From NCBI GenBank assembly GCA_002104935.1, contig MCGT01000036.1:62001-126000 (forward strand): DNA of 64,000 nt, given 5' to 3'. Each line of letters begins with the position of its first letter. Position 1 is the first letter of the stretch. Positions 46,024 to 57,514 of the stretch are shown here, piece after piece. A program made the position numbers and the translations under genes. Below the pieces are notes generated by a model that saw only the letters and a list, made by a program, of their open reading frames with translations, was not told the origin of the DNA and searched no databases. Origin of the DNA: Hesseltinella vesiculosa. Its lineage: Eukaryota; Mucoromycota; Mucoromycetes; Mucorales; Cunninghamellaceae.

Positions 46024-49000
46024 CTAGTGCTTGGCGCCGCTGCGCTGGAGCAATGTGACGTTGGCAGAAGCTAACTCAGGCAGGGGCTTGCCAGAAAGAG
46101 TGGGGGAAGGCATGTAGCCAGCCTTGACAAGGTAGGCATAATAGATACCCATGAGGCCATCACCCATGAGGGGGCATTGGACCTGGTCGTGCGTAAGAAT
46201 GGCGTGAGTGTGGGTGTCGTCCAGCAGCGCGGATTTGGTCGAGGTGGGGAGGTCGTCAAGCACAAAATGGAGCAGGGGAAACAGCGAGTGGTCGTGGGCT
46301 TGCAAGGTATAGTCCATGAGCTTGTCACGCCAGTCGATGTATTCGGTGGTCTTGACATCGTAGCCATAGGTGGACAGGGTGCCAAAGAGGTGGTTGAAGG
46401 TAAAGGTGGCAGGGTGGGTGACTTGGAAAACACCCATGGTGGCGGCTTCCTGATCATAGTGAGCCACCGAGGCAACGACGCTGGCCACGTAATCGACAGA
46501 ACAAAGGTTGACGATATTGGCCATCGAAGGGATATAGCCCAGTTCCACACAGCCCTTGAGCAGGCGCCAGATGAAGTCGTCGGTGTTGGTGACGCCAGAG
46601 GTGGATTCGCCCAGAATGTAGCCCGGACGGACAATGGTGGCCGCCATGCCACGGCTGCGAGCTTCCATGATCAGCTTTTCGGCCACCCACTTGCTCTGGC
46701 CATAGCCAGCCGTCAGGCCAACACGGGAACCTTCGAGATCATCGGTTTCAGGCACACGATTGTCGCCCAGGTGGATATAGGAGGGCGCGTCCATGACGGC
46801 GGTTGAGGAAACAAAGTGGAAGGACTTGGGCTTGATGTTGCTGGCGAGTTGCATGCCATAGAGCGTGCCGAGGACGTTGGGGCCGCGGAGTTGTGAGTAG
46901 GGGTAGATCCAGTGGACAAGTGCGCCATTGTGCACCACGCTGTCGGCTTCGGCTGACAAGCGATCCCAGTCGGCCGGGCTCAGACCCAGACGTTCCTTGG
47001 CCAGATCACCACAGACAGCTTCGACCCGGTCGGTCCAGTCGTCTTGCCACACGCCATGTGAGATCGCCGATTGCTTGACTCGGTCCAGAGCACCGGCGGA
47101 GTCGTTGGCGCGCACCACGCAGATGACCTTGGTGGTGTCGGCATACGCGAGTAACTTGTCCAAAATAAAAGCACCCAAGAAGCCGGTGGCCCCAGTCAGC
47201 ACGTATGAGTGAGCGGTGGGACGGTTGGCGGGCAGAGCTTCGTAGGTGGGGGCCAAGAATTCGGCGGCCAGCAGAGCCACGTCGGCAGCATAGTCGACCG
47301 TTTCCGGCTGCTGTTGCTGATCTTGCTGCTGTTGCTGCTGCTGGTCCTTGGCGGCTGGCTGGTCTTCGGCCAAGAGAGATTCATTTTCCAGCAATTTGGT
47401 GACTTGGTGCGCAAGGCCCCGGATCGTGGGTTCGGCAAACACTAGGCCAAGAGGTGCGTCGACTTGGAAGCGCTGACGGATGTCAAAGATAAGGCGCGTA
47501 GCAATGAGCGAGTGGCCACCAATGTCAAAAAAGTTCTCGTCGAGGCCAATGGCAGGTTCCGGCGATGGCAGCAAGGCTTGCCAGATACCATGGATCTTGG
47601 CTTCAACAGGCGTCATGTTAGCAAGGGCAGCTGAGGTTGGGACGGCGCCCTTGGCAGGCTGGGTGTTGAATTGGGCGGTGTCGGGGAAAGGCAGGTTGTT
47701 CTTGTCGACCTTGCCGTTAGGTGTGAGAGGCATGCGCAACAATGGGACAAACACGGAGGGGATGGCATAGGACGGCAACTTCTTCTTCAGGTAGTCGCGC
47801 ACGTCCTTGATCAAGGCACGGAACTTGTGGGGTGAGCGGACGTCACCGTTGTTGGGCAGCGAGCCATCTTCGGCTTCCGACTGGCTGGCAAAGCCAGCAT
47901 CCAGGGTTTGCACAGGCACAAAGTAGGCCACAAGGGTCTGTTCTTCGTTCTTGTCACGGCGCACCAGGGTAACGTTTTCGCGAATCATGGGGTGCTGTGA
48001 CAGGTGGGTATCGATTTCTCCCAGTTCGATGCGGAAACCTCGGATCTTGACTTGGTCGTCGGCGCGGCCAGTGCACTCGACCGTGCCGTCAGGTCGGTAG
48101 CGGCCCAGATCGCCGGAGCGGTACATGCGATCGCGCTTTCCTTGCCAATACTGCTTCCAGTCATTGCCGGGCACCAGCGCCTCATCCGTCGAAGCGTTGG
48201 GGTCGTTGGGGGTGTCGACAAACCAGTTGGGAATGAACTTTTCGTTGGTGGCGTCGGGCAAGCGCAGATAGCCTTCGGCCAAGCCAGGGGCTCGCACGTA
48301 GATTTCACCAATTTCGCCCACACCACACATCTTGGTGCGGTCGTGGCGGTTGACCACCAGCAGCTGCACGTTGACCATACCGGTGCCAGCGGGAATGACG
48401 TCCTTTTGGGAGCTCAAGAAGGCAGGATGGCTGGAGCGAGGTGGTACAACAAAGTGCGACACGGAGCGTTGCGTTTCAGTGGTGCCATACATGTTGATCA
48501 CCGACACGTTGGGGGCGTATTTTTGAATACGGGCAGCATCGCGCTTGGTCAGGATATCACCGACAAAAAAGGCATTGCGCAACGTAGGGATTTCGTTCTG
48601 GGCGTGCGACGACAGCAGTTGACCCATGGCTGGCGTCAAGTGAGTGACAGTGACTTGGGTGCGATACATCCATTCAGCAAGGCGGCCAGGGATGCCAATG
48701 TCTTCGGAAGTGGGGATATGCAATTCAGCACCAAAGAACAGAGGGGTGAAGATGTCGCGCTGGATAGGATCGTGGGCAATGCCAGACAGCATGGTGAACT
48801 TGTCGCTTTCGGAAATGCCAAAGGTTTCGCCCATCCAAGGATAAAAGTGGGTCAAGGAAAAGTGACGGCCGCGCACACCTGGAGCACACCGAAAAAGAGG
48901 TGAGCCAATGAACTCGACGGCTTTCACCTTCTGTCACTTGTTTTACCTTTGGGAATGCCGGTGCTACCACTGGTAAAGCTGAGTGTCCCAATACTATCGG

Positions 49001-50464
49001 GGCCAATGAAAACATTCGGATGTTCAGCAGCCTTGTCACGCACACTGTCCAGGACATCTTGCGCTTGCAACACACCACCAGCCAGTCGACCATCGCGGCC
49101 GATTTTGAGACTGGGGATCTCGCATACGATGTCTTGTTCCTTTTCAATATAGTCGCGCACGCTGGAAGCCAGCTTGCAGGCATCAGCCAACACAATCAAA
49201 CCACGAGGCTTGGCCACGGACAAGTAAATTTCTTGGCGAGCAGGGGGATAGGCAGGGTCTAAGGGAAAAAAATATCAGTGAACTGCCCTCTCCTTTTTTT
49301 TGAAAGTGGATTTACCAATGACACTAAAGGTGGCACCAGCAGCAAGGACACCCATGATGGCAATGACAAGGTCGACGCCACGGTAGGCATAGATGGTCAC
49401 AACGTCTTCTTGGTGGATTCCCTGGGCCAATAAGTAATGGGCAACCAAGTTGGAGGCATGGTTGATTTGTTGATAAGTGTAGGAGATGGTGGAGCCGTCG
49501 TCCAGCGATTCAATCACACAGGCACGATCAGGATGGCTTTGAGCATTCTTGGCAAAAATATCGGGGATGGCACCACGCCACAGGGCCCAATGCAGGTCAG
49601 TGGTAGGATCAGGCAGCTGGGAATCGGGGCTAGAGTCGGCCAAGGAGATCATGCCGACAGCCTGGGTGGAGGCTTGAACGGCAGCATTGAGCAAGGTGTC
49701 CAGTTGACCCAAGAGGTATTCAATGCGGCGAGGAGAGAACAGGATTTGATTGTAGACCACACGCACGGTGATGGGTCGCAAGAAAGATGTCCGGAGGGAG
49801 CTGGAGGCATCGGAAGTAATAAAGACCGTCAGATCGGTATTGCTGGAGGCCAGGGTCATTTGCGCTTGAGAAGGAGTATCGGTTTCATTATAGAAGCACA
49901 CCCGGAACAATGGACGGCGGCTGTCAGGGTCTGTTCCTTGATGCATCACTTGTACGAGCTTTTCAAAAGGCACTTCTTGTTCAAGGGAGTCGGATTCAAC
50001 CTATAAAAAGCACGATGAGTCATTTCAATCTCCCTTGAGCAACCCAAACACAATTTCAGCTGCCATCCTCAAAACGGCTCTGTCGTCCTTACCTGTTGAA
50101 CCATTTGTACGACTTGTTGAAAAGAATTGTTGGGGTCGACGTTTAGACGCAAGACCAACGGATTGCCGGAGGAAGAGGAAGTGCCAACAGCGAACTCTTC
50201 GTCACCAGTGTAGCGTTGTAACAAGACAGCAAAAGCAGCCAACAAGACGGAAAATGGAGTGGCCTTGACTTGTTCATTCATGGACAGCTGGAGGATAGAG
50301 AGCAATGTCTTCTCAGGTAGTTCATAGGCTTGCACTTCATCGACACAGCGGGCAGGAAGAGGCCGTGGGTAATCGGTTGGGATCTGTAAATCAGCCAGAT
50401 TGGCAAGCTTGGTCTTCCATTCTTGTAAACGATCAACCTCCGTTGACTGCGATGCGTTCACCAT
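46024..50464 (-). CDS. LYS2: L-2-aminoadipate reductase
   Basis: Fungal lysine biosynthesis enzyme that activates alpha-aminoadipate with ATP, loads it on a carrier arm and reduces it with NADPH to the semialdehyde. Minus-strand exons 50093-50464, 49316-50000, 48947-49258 and 46024-48878 encode 1407 residues, the normal size. Domains in order: an N-terminal condensation-like region, the adenylation domain with SFTSGSTGIPKG (about residue 450) and YRSGDLGRY, the carrier domain with its phosphopantetheine Ser in FFDIGGHSLIATR (about 915), and the thioester reductase with GATGFLGAFIL (about 1021) and YGQSKWVAEK (about 1183). A Gln-rich linker separates carrier and reductase. It needs a separate phosphopantetheinyl transferase, not seen in this window. 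Large open frames on the opposite strand are shadows. Confidence 0.95.
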
Positions 50465-51115
50465 GATATGTTATATGTATTAAATGTGTATGTACAAAAG
50501 AGCAATGGAAGAGAAAAAAAAATATGGAATGGAGGAAAAAAAAAAAAAAAAAAGACGCCTTTATTTTAAGAGAGGGGTGTCCGCTTTTGGTAATTGAGTT
50601 TTGATGGCCTCTCTCCCCGACAAATGCTGATGTTGATTATCTTTTTTCTTTTACGTTTTGGCATTGATCCTGAAACGCCCAGGGGCCATATGCGTTTATT
50701 TTGGTCATGTCTTTTACTTTGTTTTCTAGTTACCGGCTATTCAACACCATCACTAAGATTATTCAAAGAGATCACTTCCACTTTCTTTTTTTTCATATCA
50801 AGATCTAGCCCGCTAAACAAAAAAAAACGCTGATTGGACGATAATCAGTGGCATCTGCCTAATGATCCCAATTTTGGAAACCTTTTTTTCTTTTTGCTAG
50901 AACAAGTTTTTTTTTTTTTTTTTTGCATGAAATGGGTCACTTTGCGTCACATTTGTCGGCCATGGAGGCATGCTCGCAAAGTGATATTTCCACTTTGATG
51001 TCAGGTGTATCATTTTCTTTTATTTCATTGCGGTTCACAGAACATCAGGCAAAACCAAAACCGCCAGGCAAATAGTGTATTCAAAAAGATGTGTATAAAG
51101 AAATAGGTGGAAATG
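50465..51115. other. Intergenic, no gene supported
   Basis: Between the LYS2 start and the RAD16 stop. It has A-runs at 50513-50553 and T-runs near 50907-50924. It should contain the LYS2 promoter; I do not see a clear TATA box or general-control site. Confidence 0.4.
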
Positions 51116-54100
51116 TCACATTGAAAACAAGAAGCGCAAATCCTCCACAGAGAGACGATCCATTGCGCTTTGATCACGGTCTGGTGAAGGCAGAAAAAGT
51201 CAGTTGGGCAGAAGCCTAGTGATTGGGGGGAGGGGGCGCTTACCAATGGTGGAATTGACCAGGGCCATTTTTTTTTCTTGTAATTTCACAATGCGGCTTT
51301 CAATGCTGTTTTCGATAATCATACGCGTAATGCGGACAGGACGATATTGCCCCAAGCGATGGATGCGATCCATGGCCTAGCAACGACAAAGAAAAAAAAA
51401 GTTAGATCGGTTCTTGCTGGGGCATATGCTGCTTTTTGCTTACTTGAACTATCCGAGATTCAGTCGAGTGGGTGCGATAAAATAATAAGTACGCTGGCGC
51501 ACGCCTTGTCATGTTTTATGTTCTTACGTTCAGCAGAGGGATTCCACCACGGGTCACAGATAAAGACGCGCGAAGCCTCTGTCAAATTGAGGGCCACGCC
51601 GCCAGCTTTCAAACTGATCAAGAACACGGTGGCATTTGGTTCAGTCATGAAGCTAAGAAAAATGAATGGTCAGTCTGGGATCTTGGCAAGCCATCCACGC
51701 ATACACACACACTTACTATTGAATGGCTGCATCACGTTGTTCAGGTGACATCGTACCATCCAAACGGACGCAGTTGAATCCAGCTCGCGAAAGCCGCCAA
51801 TACACCAAATCTAGGAAATTGACAAACTAGCAAAAAAAGTAAGTGATCCATCCTGCTTTTACAAGTGTCCATGCTATTCACCTGAGAAAAAACGATGCTA
51901 CGATGGAGAAGAAACGGTGGGATGAGAAAAGGTGGATGGGCCAGTTTGACAAGGCTACCTCTTGACCGATCGACTGTCGCTGCGCAATTTGGACAATTCT
52001 TCATACAGGGCTTCGATTTTGGTGGAGCTTCGCCATTTAGTCATGTCGATACGGTTCACAATACTGGTTTTGGAGAACGCCTTGTGCTCACCATGACCCA
52101 CGTCCAACTCGACAGGAGGCTGGTATAAGTTGATTGTGAATTTTGCAAAGCAAGTTGGGCACCGGAGGACGGATCCATCGTCCTCGTCCATGGCCTCGAA
52201 GCTGTCGACGTATTGCTTGGCGCATCCACTGCAGAACACATGGCGGCATTCCGATTTGATAGCGTCCTTTATAAAAAAAAAAAAAAAAGAGTCAAACCAG
52301 GCCTGTTTTATTCCACACCGGTTGACTGTATGCCTTGCCTCGGGAGGTTCGTTGCACAAGCCGCACACAAGCTGCATGTTGACGGAGTTTCGCTTGGTAA
52401 CCAGATCCGGGTGGTCGGCTAAGTAAAAGCAAGTCAGCGTCATGTGTAGCCTCCACAGTAGGACACCTTACCGCACTGGCGCATGCGTGTCAGCAATTCG
52501 AAAATATTGGCATAGTGGTTCAAGACAGTGCCTAGCAACGCAAATACCATGAGCAGTCCGCGGCGCCGTTTTCACCTCATCCGGCAACGTTACCTTGTTC
52601 CATATAACTATTGAACTGACGGGCAGTGTTGCGGAAGAGTGACGTGTACACTTCCTCTTCGTCGGCGTTGAACACATCGCGGCGCACGACCACGGTTCGA
52701 GGAGGCAGGCCCAGGTCGTCGGCACACTGTTCCTTGGTGCGCCGGAGCATGGTGTGATCCAGCAACAGCCTCAATTTATCCATAGCCTCCTTGCCCTCGC
52801 CAACATACCCATCACGCTGGATGGGTTTCAACACTTCGTTATTCCACCAGCATACGTGGCTAAACAAAACAGAGAAAAACAGACGGGGTGTGAGGCAAAT
52901 GGGCATCCAAAGAAAAAAAAAAAAAAGAGGGATCTTACTCCATGGGCCGGTGGTTGCATTCGGTACACGTTCGATTGTTGTCAAAGGACCAATTAATGCA
53001 TTTACAAGGACATAGCTTGCAGTAGTAGTAGGCAAAGGGATCTTGAGGAAAAGCCAAGCTGCTTTAGTAAATAACAAATGGAAAGATCTCACTGCGCCTT
53101 GATTACCTGCTTGCATGAAGCGGATGAGGGAGTACAGTTCACCTACACGATTTTGGAGAGGCGTGCCGGTCAAGGACCATTTGAAATTGCCTTTCAGGTT
53201 GAACTAGTCACCAAAGCAGAAGACGAATCAGTAGACTGGCACTGAGTTGCCGGTAGACTTACACAAGCACGAGCGGAGTTGTTTGATCGATCCTTGATAT
53301 TGTGAGCTTCGTCCAGAATAATGCGATGCCAGTGGATGGTATGCAGGAGCGACTTTTCCTTGACCATGCGATCATTCCTCTTCACACCGCTTTGCTGCCG
53401 ACGAAACATGTTTTCCATGGTAGAGTCTACGAGGTTTGAAAAAGGCACGTGAATATCTCTCATCACAGCTGTACATGTATCCGATCATTACAGGTCGTGA
53501 TGACAATATCGTAACCTTCCAATTCTGCTCGAGATGCTGTTCGATTGGAACCTAGTAGGTAGCAAGCAAACGACGAAAAATCGCGTGAGCGACAAAACAG
53601 CGGCGGCATCTATTTTTTTTTTTTATACCATGGAATATATTGATCTTGACGTTGTTGACCGTGAATTTTTCAATTTCGTTCTTCCATTGGATAATAGCAA
53701 CCTGTTATACACAAGCGAGGTGAGTCCGCTGATTTCCTGCATCACTTCAGCTTACGGCAGGGGCGATCACGAGATTTGGCTTTTTGCTGTCACTGAGTAA
53801 AAGCGTCAGTGTTTGAAGGGTTTTGCCCATCCCCATTTCATCCTATGCATCAAGAGTGAAAGTGTGAACTTATGGGGAAATGCGGCTTCCAATCATGCCT
53901 TTTGCTTACGGCAAGGATTCCACCTTTGAACTATGGGAGATAAAAGGATGCGCAAAAATGGTGAGAATGTGGGCGTTCAAGGGCATGGAGAGGGACTCAC
54001 ATCATCGTTCTGTTCTTGGTGGATCATCCAAGCAACACCATAACGCTGGAAAGGGAGGAGGGACACCGTGATATAGTCTGGCTGTTCAATCGGCACGATT

Positions 54101-54707
54101 TCTTGCGTGTTTTTGGTGCGTAGGTCATCCCACACGGTTTCCAATTCAGGGTGCTGGCTACACAGCTGGGCAGCAACTTTCTTGTTCTATAAAAAAAAAA
54201 GTCAAGTTTTTGCTCTCACTTTCAGTTCGGTTGGTTTGTATGCTTTACCCAGGACAACTGAGGGCGTCGCTCACGGCGACCAGCTCGGTTAGGGCGGCTG
54301 GCACGGCGACGTGCAGCTACAGTGCGAATGGGGATGTCATCGTCGCTTTCAGTGTTGCTGCCATTGTCAGGGTCCTGGGACTGATCTTGAGGAGTGGCGG
54401 CGTCATCGTCCGTCGAGGAATTCGATTCAAAGTCTTCGTCCTCGTCCTCGTCCTCGTCTTGTTGATCATCGCTCTCTTCAGGGGTGTCAAAGACGCCATT
54501 AGGCGTTTGAAGATCATGCGAGGATGGACTGGATGCAAAGTCAGGTGTCAGCGATACAGAAGACGAAGGACCTGCTGCGGCTGGCGGTGTTGTGTCGTGT
54601 CGAACGGATTCCATGTCAGAAAGATCTTCCACCTTTGCTTTCTTGCTGAACAATTCAGAAATGGATGCCGCAGATATGCTGCGCTTTATTTGACTTCTGG
54701 TTTTCAT
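51116..54707 (-). CDS. RAD16: RAD16-type SNF2 helicase with RING finger
   Basis: DNA translocase and ubiquitin-ligase subunit for global-genome nucleotide excision repair. Nineteen minus-strand exons: 54249-54707, 54001-54186, 53910-53930, 53756-53842, 53629-53701, 53492-53551, 53263-53468, 53107-53203, 52939-53041, 52594-52859, 52472-52531, 52339-52418, 51959-52266, 51882-51897, 51717-51826, 51528-51652, 51444-51448, 51244-51376 and 51116-51180, giving 819 residues. After an acidic N-terminus come [13 protein letters not shown] (motif I), [10 protein letters not shown] (II), [16 protein letters not shown] (III), a RAD16-specific Cys-rich insert ([14 protein letters not shown]), the RING (CGLCNEPPE through CRHVFCSGC), and [12 protein letters not shown] (VI). 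Oddities: a 5-nt exon, a 16-nt and a 21-nt exon, a GC donor at 52338, and an apparent 23-nt intron at 53469-53491 that splits the ITT motif. Confidence 0.9.
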
Positions 54708-54907
54708 TCAATCAAAAGGGTAAGATCAGTGAATGGCAAGGATAAAGGAAAAAGAAAAAAAAAAAGGACGAAAGGAGGAAGGAGGGGGGAAAAAACGGCG
54801 CAACCCAGCCCACCCACCATTGGCTCAGTGTCAAAAAAGGCAATCAGACAAGAAAGAAGACTGACAGGAAGCATCTTTTTTTTTTACTTTTTGAGTCTAT
54901 GAAATAT

Positions 54908-56049
54908 TTACTTGAAAGACCACTTCCCAACCAAGGTTTTCATCAATTGAATCGAACGGACGTCTTCAGGTGACCAGGGCGTATCGAATCCGGCGGGGTT
55001 GTCCGGCTGAGACAAGACCTGTTGATCCATTTCAGAAGCCACGGTGCGCACCAAGGCCAACGATTTTTCGTTGAATTGGATACCATTCAGGGTCATTTCT
55101 TCCATCAACTCCAGCATGCCGTAGATATCCCTCCAAGCTTCCCACCGAATATGAAGCACGTGGTTGTACACGTCGACGGTGCATCCTTGGATATAGCTGA
55201 GAGGGCTAAGGGATTTACACTGGTCAAAGAGGGCGATGGCAAGGTAAGGGTCAGCAAAGTGAACATAGGCGTGCTGGATGGCATTGGTCACCAGGCGGGA
55301 ATAGTAGCTCGGGTACATTTGCTGCTCTTGATATGTAGCTAGAGTTTTGGTCAGCAAGGAAAGGAGCTGGGTGGAGCTGGTGGTCGAGAGGAGCTCATCG
55401 ATCAGTTTCACTTGCTGGTCTCTGCTCTTCATGGGTGAGTCCTCGGTGGCACGGCCCAATCGGTCGTACGGGTCCAGCGATTGAGAGAGGGTAGGCGAGG
55501 TGGGGAGCTTGCCGTACATGGCAGGCATCATGCTACGAGGCAAAGGCGCCTTTTCTTTGTAGACCTTGTTCCGGCGCACCATCTCCAGCAGCCGTTGCTC
55601 GATTGCCGAGGCTGTCTGGCCTTGCATCCGTGTTGAATCTTTGGTTACTGGCTTGGTGCTCGCTGTGCTTTTTCGCCCGGTGGCGATCACTTGATCTAGC
55701 AGTTTTTGAAAGTTGATGCTTTGTTCCTGTGCGCGCTGCTTGACAGAATGTCGCTTGTCCTCTGGCAAATCCCAGAACTCAATGGCAGGTTGATCATTCT
55801 TGCTGTCATGGATGCTATATTTGTCTTTGCTTGGATGATCTTGGTCATCATTGATTGATCTATTGCTGCTGTCACCGTTCGTGGAAAGCCATTGGCGCTG
55901 GATCACAGGTTGACAAGTGCAAAATCGTCCTAATAAAATGACAGTAGGAGAAAGGGGAGCATGAGATATAAATGTCCTGGCTAGTTACCGTTCGATCCGC
56001 TATTCACTCTACCTTTGACCCTGACCGATAGCTTTGTTAATGATAACAT
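54908..56049 (-). CDS. MTF2/NAM1-like mitochondrial protein
   Basis: Minus-strand exons 55989-56049 and 54908-55929 encode 360 residues. The C-terminal part (VYNHVLHIRWEAWRDIYG, then LELMEEMTLNGIQFNEKS) has the helical-hairpin look of the Mtf2 domain, known in yeast for coupling mitochondrial transcription with RNA handling and translation. The first exon supplies a basic, acid-free N-terminus (MLSLTKLSVRVKGRVNSGS) suited to mitochondrial import; its splice to the second exon is GT-AG in phase, which is why I start at 56049 rather than at an internal codon. A Ser/Thr/Gln-rich region lies in the middle. A general PPR-like mitochondrial RNA factor is the main alternative. Confidence 0.65.
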
Positions 56050-56065
56050 GCTTGCCGCTTGCTTA

Positions 56066-56094
56066 TTTTTTTTTTTTTAAAAAAAAAAAAAAAA
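56066..56094. repeat. T13-A16 palindrome upstream of the MTF2-like gene
   Basis: A T-run meets an A-run directly, 17 bases before the MTF2-like start, followed by a GA microsatellite (56094-56106). Similar T-A junctions occur at 173-203, 12621-12654, 14117-14134 and 37434-37457. Confidence 0.6.
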
Positions 56095-56208
56095 GAGAGA
56101 GAGAGAGCGGGAAAAGGCTTTTATTGGTCGAAGAGGCGGGGGAGAAAATTAGGCAGGGCTGTAAAAAGAAGGCAAACCCTCGCATAGGCCTAGCCTCTGT
56201 TCTATGAA

Positions 56209-56649
56209 TTAAGCATGACCGAGGACATGCTCATTCCAAAAGTCTTTTGCTTTTGTAGGCAGATTGCTATCGATCAATTTATGTGTGAAATTCGTGACTT
56301 GCTCGTTCCACGCTGCTTTCACTACATGAATAAGAGCGTGAGTGAGAAAAAGAAGGGTGGGCCTATTCTTCCATCCACCCTTTTGACAGGCTCAGGCGAC
56401 ATGACGCCGCACAAGAAATGGTAGAGATCTTTAGCTGTTTTTTTTACCTGATGGGGCAAAGCGATGTCGAAAGTAATCGTGCGAGTGTTCCAATTTGGTT
56501 TGGACAATGTCGGTTTCACGCTCGAGCTCGTCGCCAATGGGGGTATGGTAAGTGAATCGCCGAGGATCTTTTTGAACATCATATTTCAACTGGTAGGCAA
56601 TGCCTGATGCAATGACAAGGCCTGCAATAATATTTACTGTCTTTCCCAT
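56209..56649 (-). CDS. MICOS subunit MIC12 (AIM5)-like protein
   Basis: Small inner-membrane protein of the MICOS complex that shapes mitochondrial cristae. Minus-strand exons 56448-56649 and 56209-56321 give 104 residues, the size of yeast Aim5. It starts MGKTVNIIAGLVIASGIAYQ, a single N-terminal membrane helix, continues with a charged spacer, and ends with the family hallmark: a WNEQ motif (VKAAWNEQVTNF) followed by an amphipathic helix and a second Trp (KDFWNEH). The acceptor at 56322 was chosen because it restores this C-terminus; reading through instead gives a Phe-rich tail unlike the family. The promoter region is shared with the divergent coiled-coil gene. Confidence 0.7.
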
Positions 56650-56934
56650 CGAATTGTTGCAAATTGGGTGATAAAAAGAAAAAAAAGTGCAGAGAAACAA
56701 GGAAGAAAAAACTTGCCACCGGATTCAAGTCCAGCTGTCATGCATGAAAAAGAGGAGAGGGAAACGAAAAAGCACGTTTTGAAATGAATGTTCAACCCAT
56801 TCCACACCCCACCTCCTGATTCCATTTAATTGCATGCTTTTTTTAGTCTGTTTTCAAGCATAAAAATGGGCAAAAGTTGGAGTTTTTTTTTTCTTCCTGT
56901 TGTCTGTTTTTTTCTCGCCCTTCTTCTTCCCCGC

Positions 56935-57475
56935 ATGGATTACAAGCGAGAGATCGACAGGATTGAAAAATTGATCGAGGTAAAGCCACTACACGCTGTT
57001 ACCCAAGAATTGCCGCTCATTCTAATGTTTTACTATGTGTCCTCAGGACAATAACGCTAGGCTTGTGCAGGACATCAAGCGCCATGAAACGGAGCTGCAA
57101 GAAAAATGCCAGCAAATCGAGTCGCTTAAAAAGCTGATTGAGCGCACTCGAAAAGAACAAGAAAACGACTTGGCTATGCTCAAGCAAAGGCATGAGCAAA
57201 TACTATCATTAGAGCAAGAAACACATCAGATCAAACAGAAAAAACTGGAAACCCACCTCAAACAAGCGCAGCAGGCCACGCTGATGGAAGCTGTGCTGAA
57301 TGAATTTGAGCAAGAGCAGCACCTCCACCCTCCCCGAGCATCTTCTCTTCCCATCCCGACCACCCACCACCCGCCCTCTCTCATTCATATCAATCCTAAA
57401 AACAATCCTTACATGTGCCAAAAATATATTCCAAAGGAGGCGATATCGTGGCCCATGCCACCCCCTCGTTTTTAA
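56935..57475 (+). CDS. Small coiled-coil protein
   Basis: Exons 56935-56979 and 57047-57475 give 157 residues; I do not recognise the family. From MDYKREIDRIEKLIE on, nearly the whole first 110 residues have heptad spacing with many Glu, Lys and Gln (ELQEK, RKEQENDLAMLKQRHEQIL), so a long alpha-helical coiled coil is likely. The C-terminus is Pro/His-rich (IPTTHHPPSLIHINPK). The frame is also open upstream to an ATG at 56866, which would add 23 hydrophobic residues and make a membrane-anchored protein. I prefer 56935 because the extra segment is encoded by the T/C-rich tract that precedes most genes here, but this is unresolved. The stop codon overlaps an AATAAA motif at 57475-57480. Confidence 0.55.
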
Positions 57476-57514
57476 ATAAAATTAAAAAAAAAAAGAGCAG
57501 GTCTTTCAATAAAG

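Noticed and set aside
48004..48903. About 300-residue open frame antisense to LYS2
   Set aside because: LYS2 is complete and conserved on the minus strand through this interval; the plus frame is open only because of codon bias.
52267..52338. Coding read-through of the RAD16 intron (the frame is open)
   Set aside because: Reading through would insert a Phe-rich stretch from a homopolymer into the RING finger and break its Cys spacing; removing the GC-AG intron restores it.
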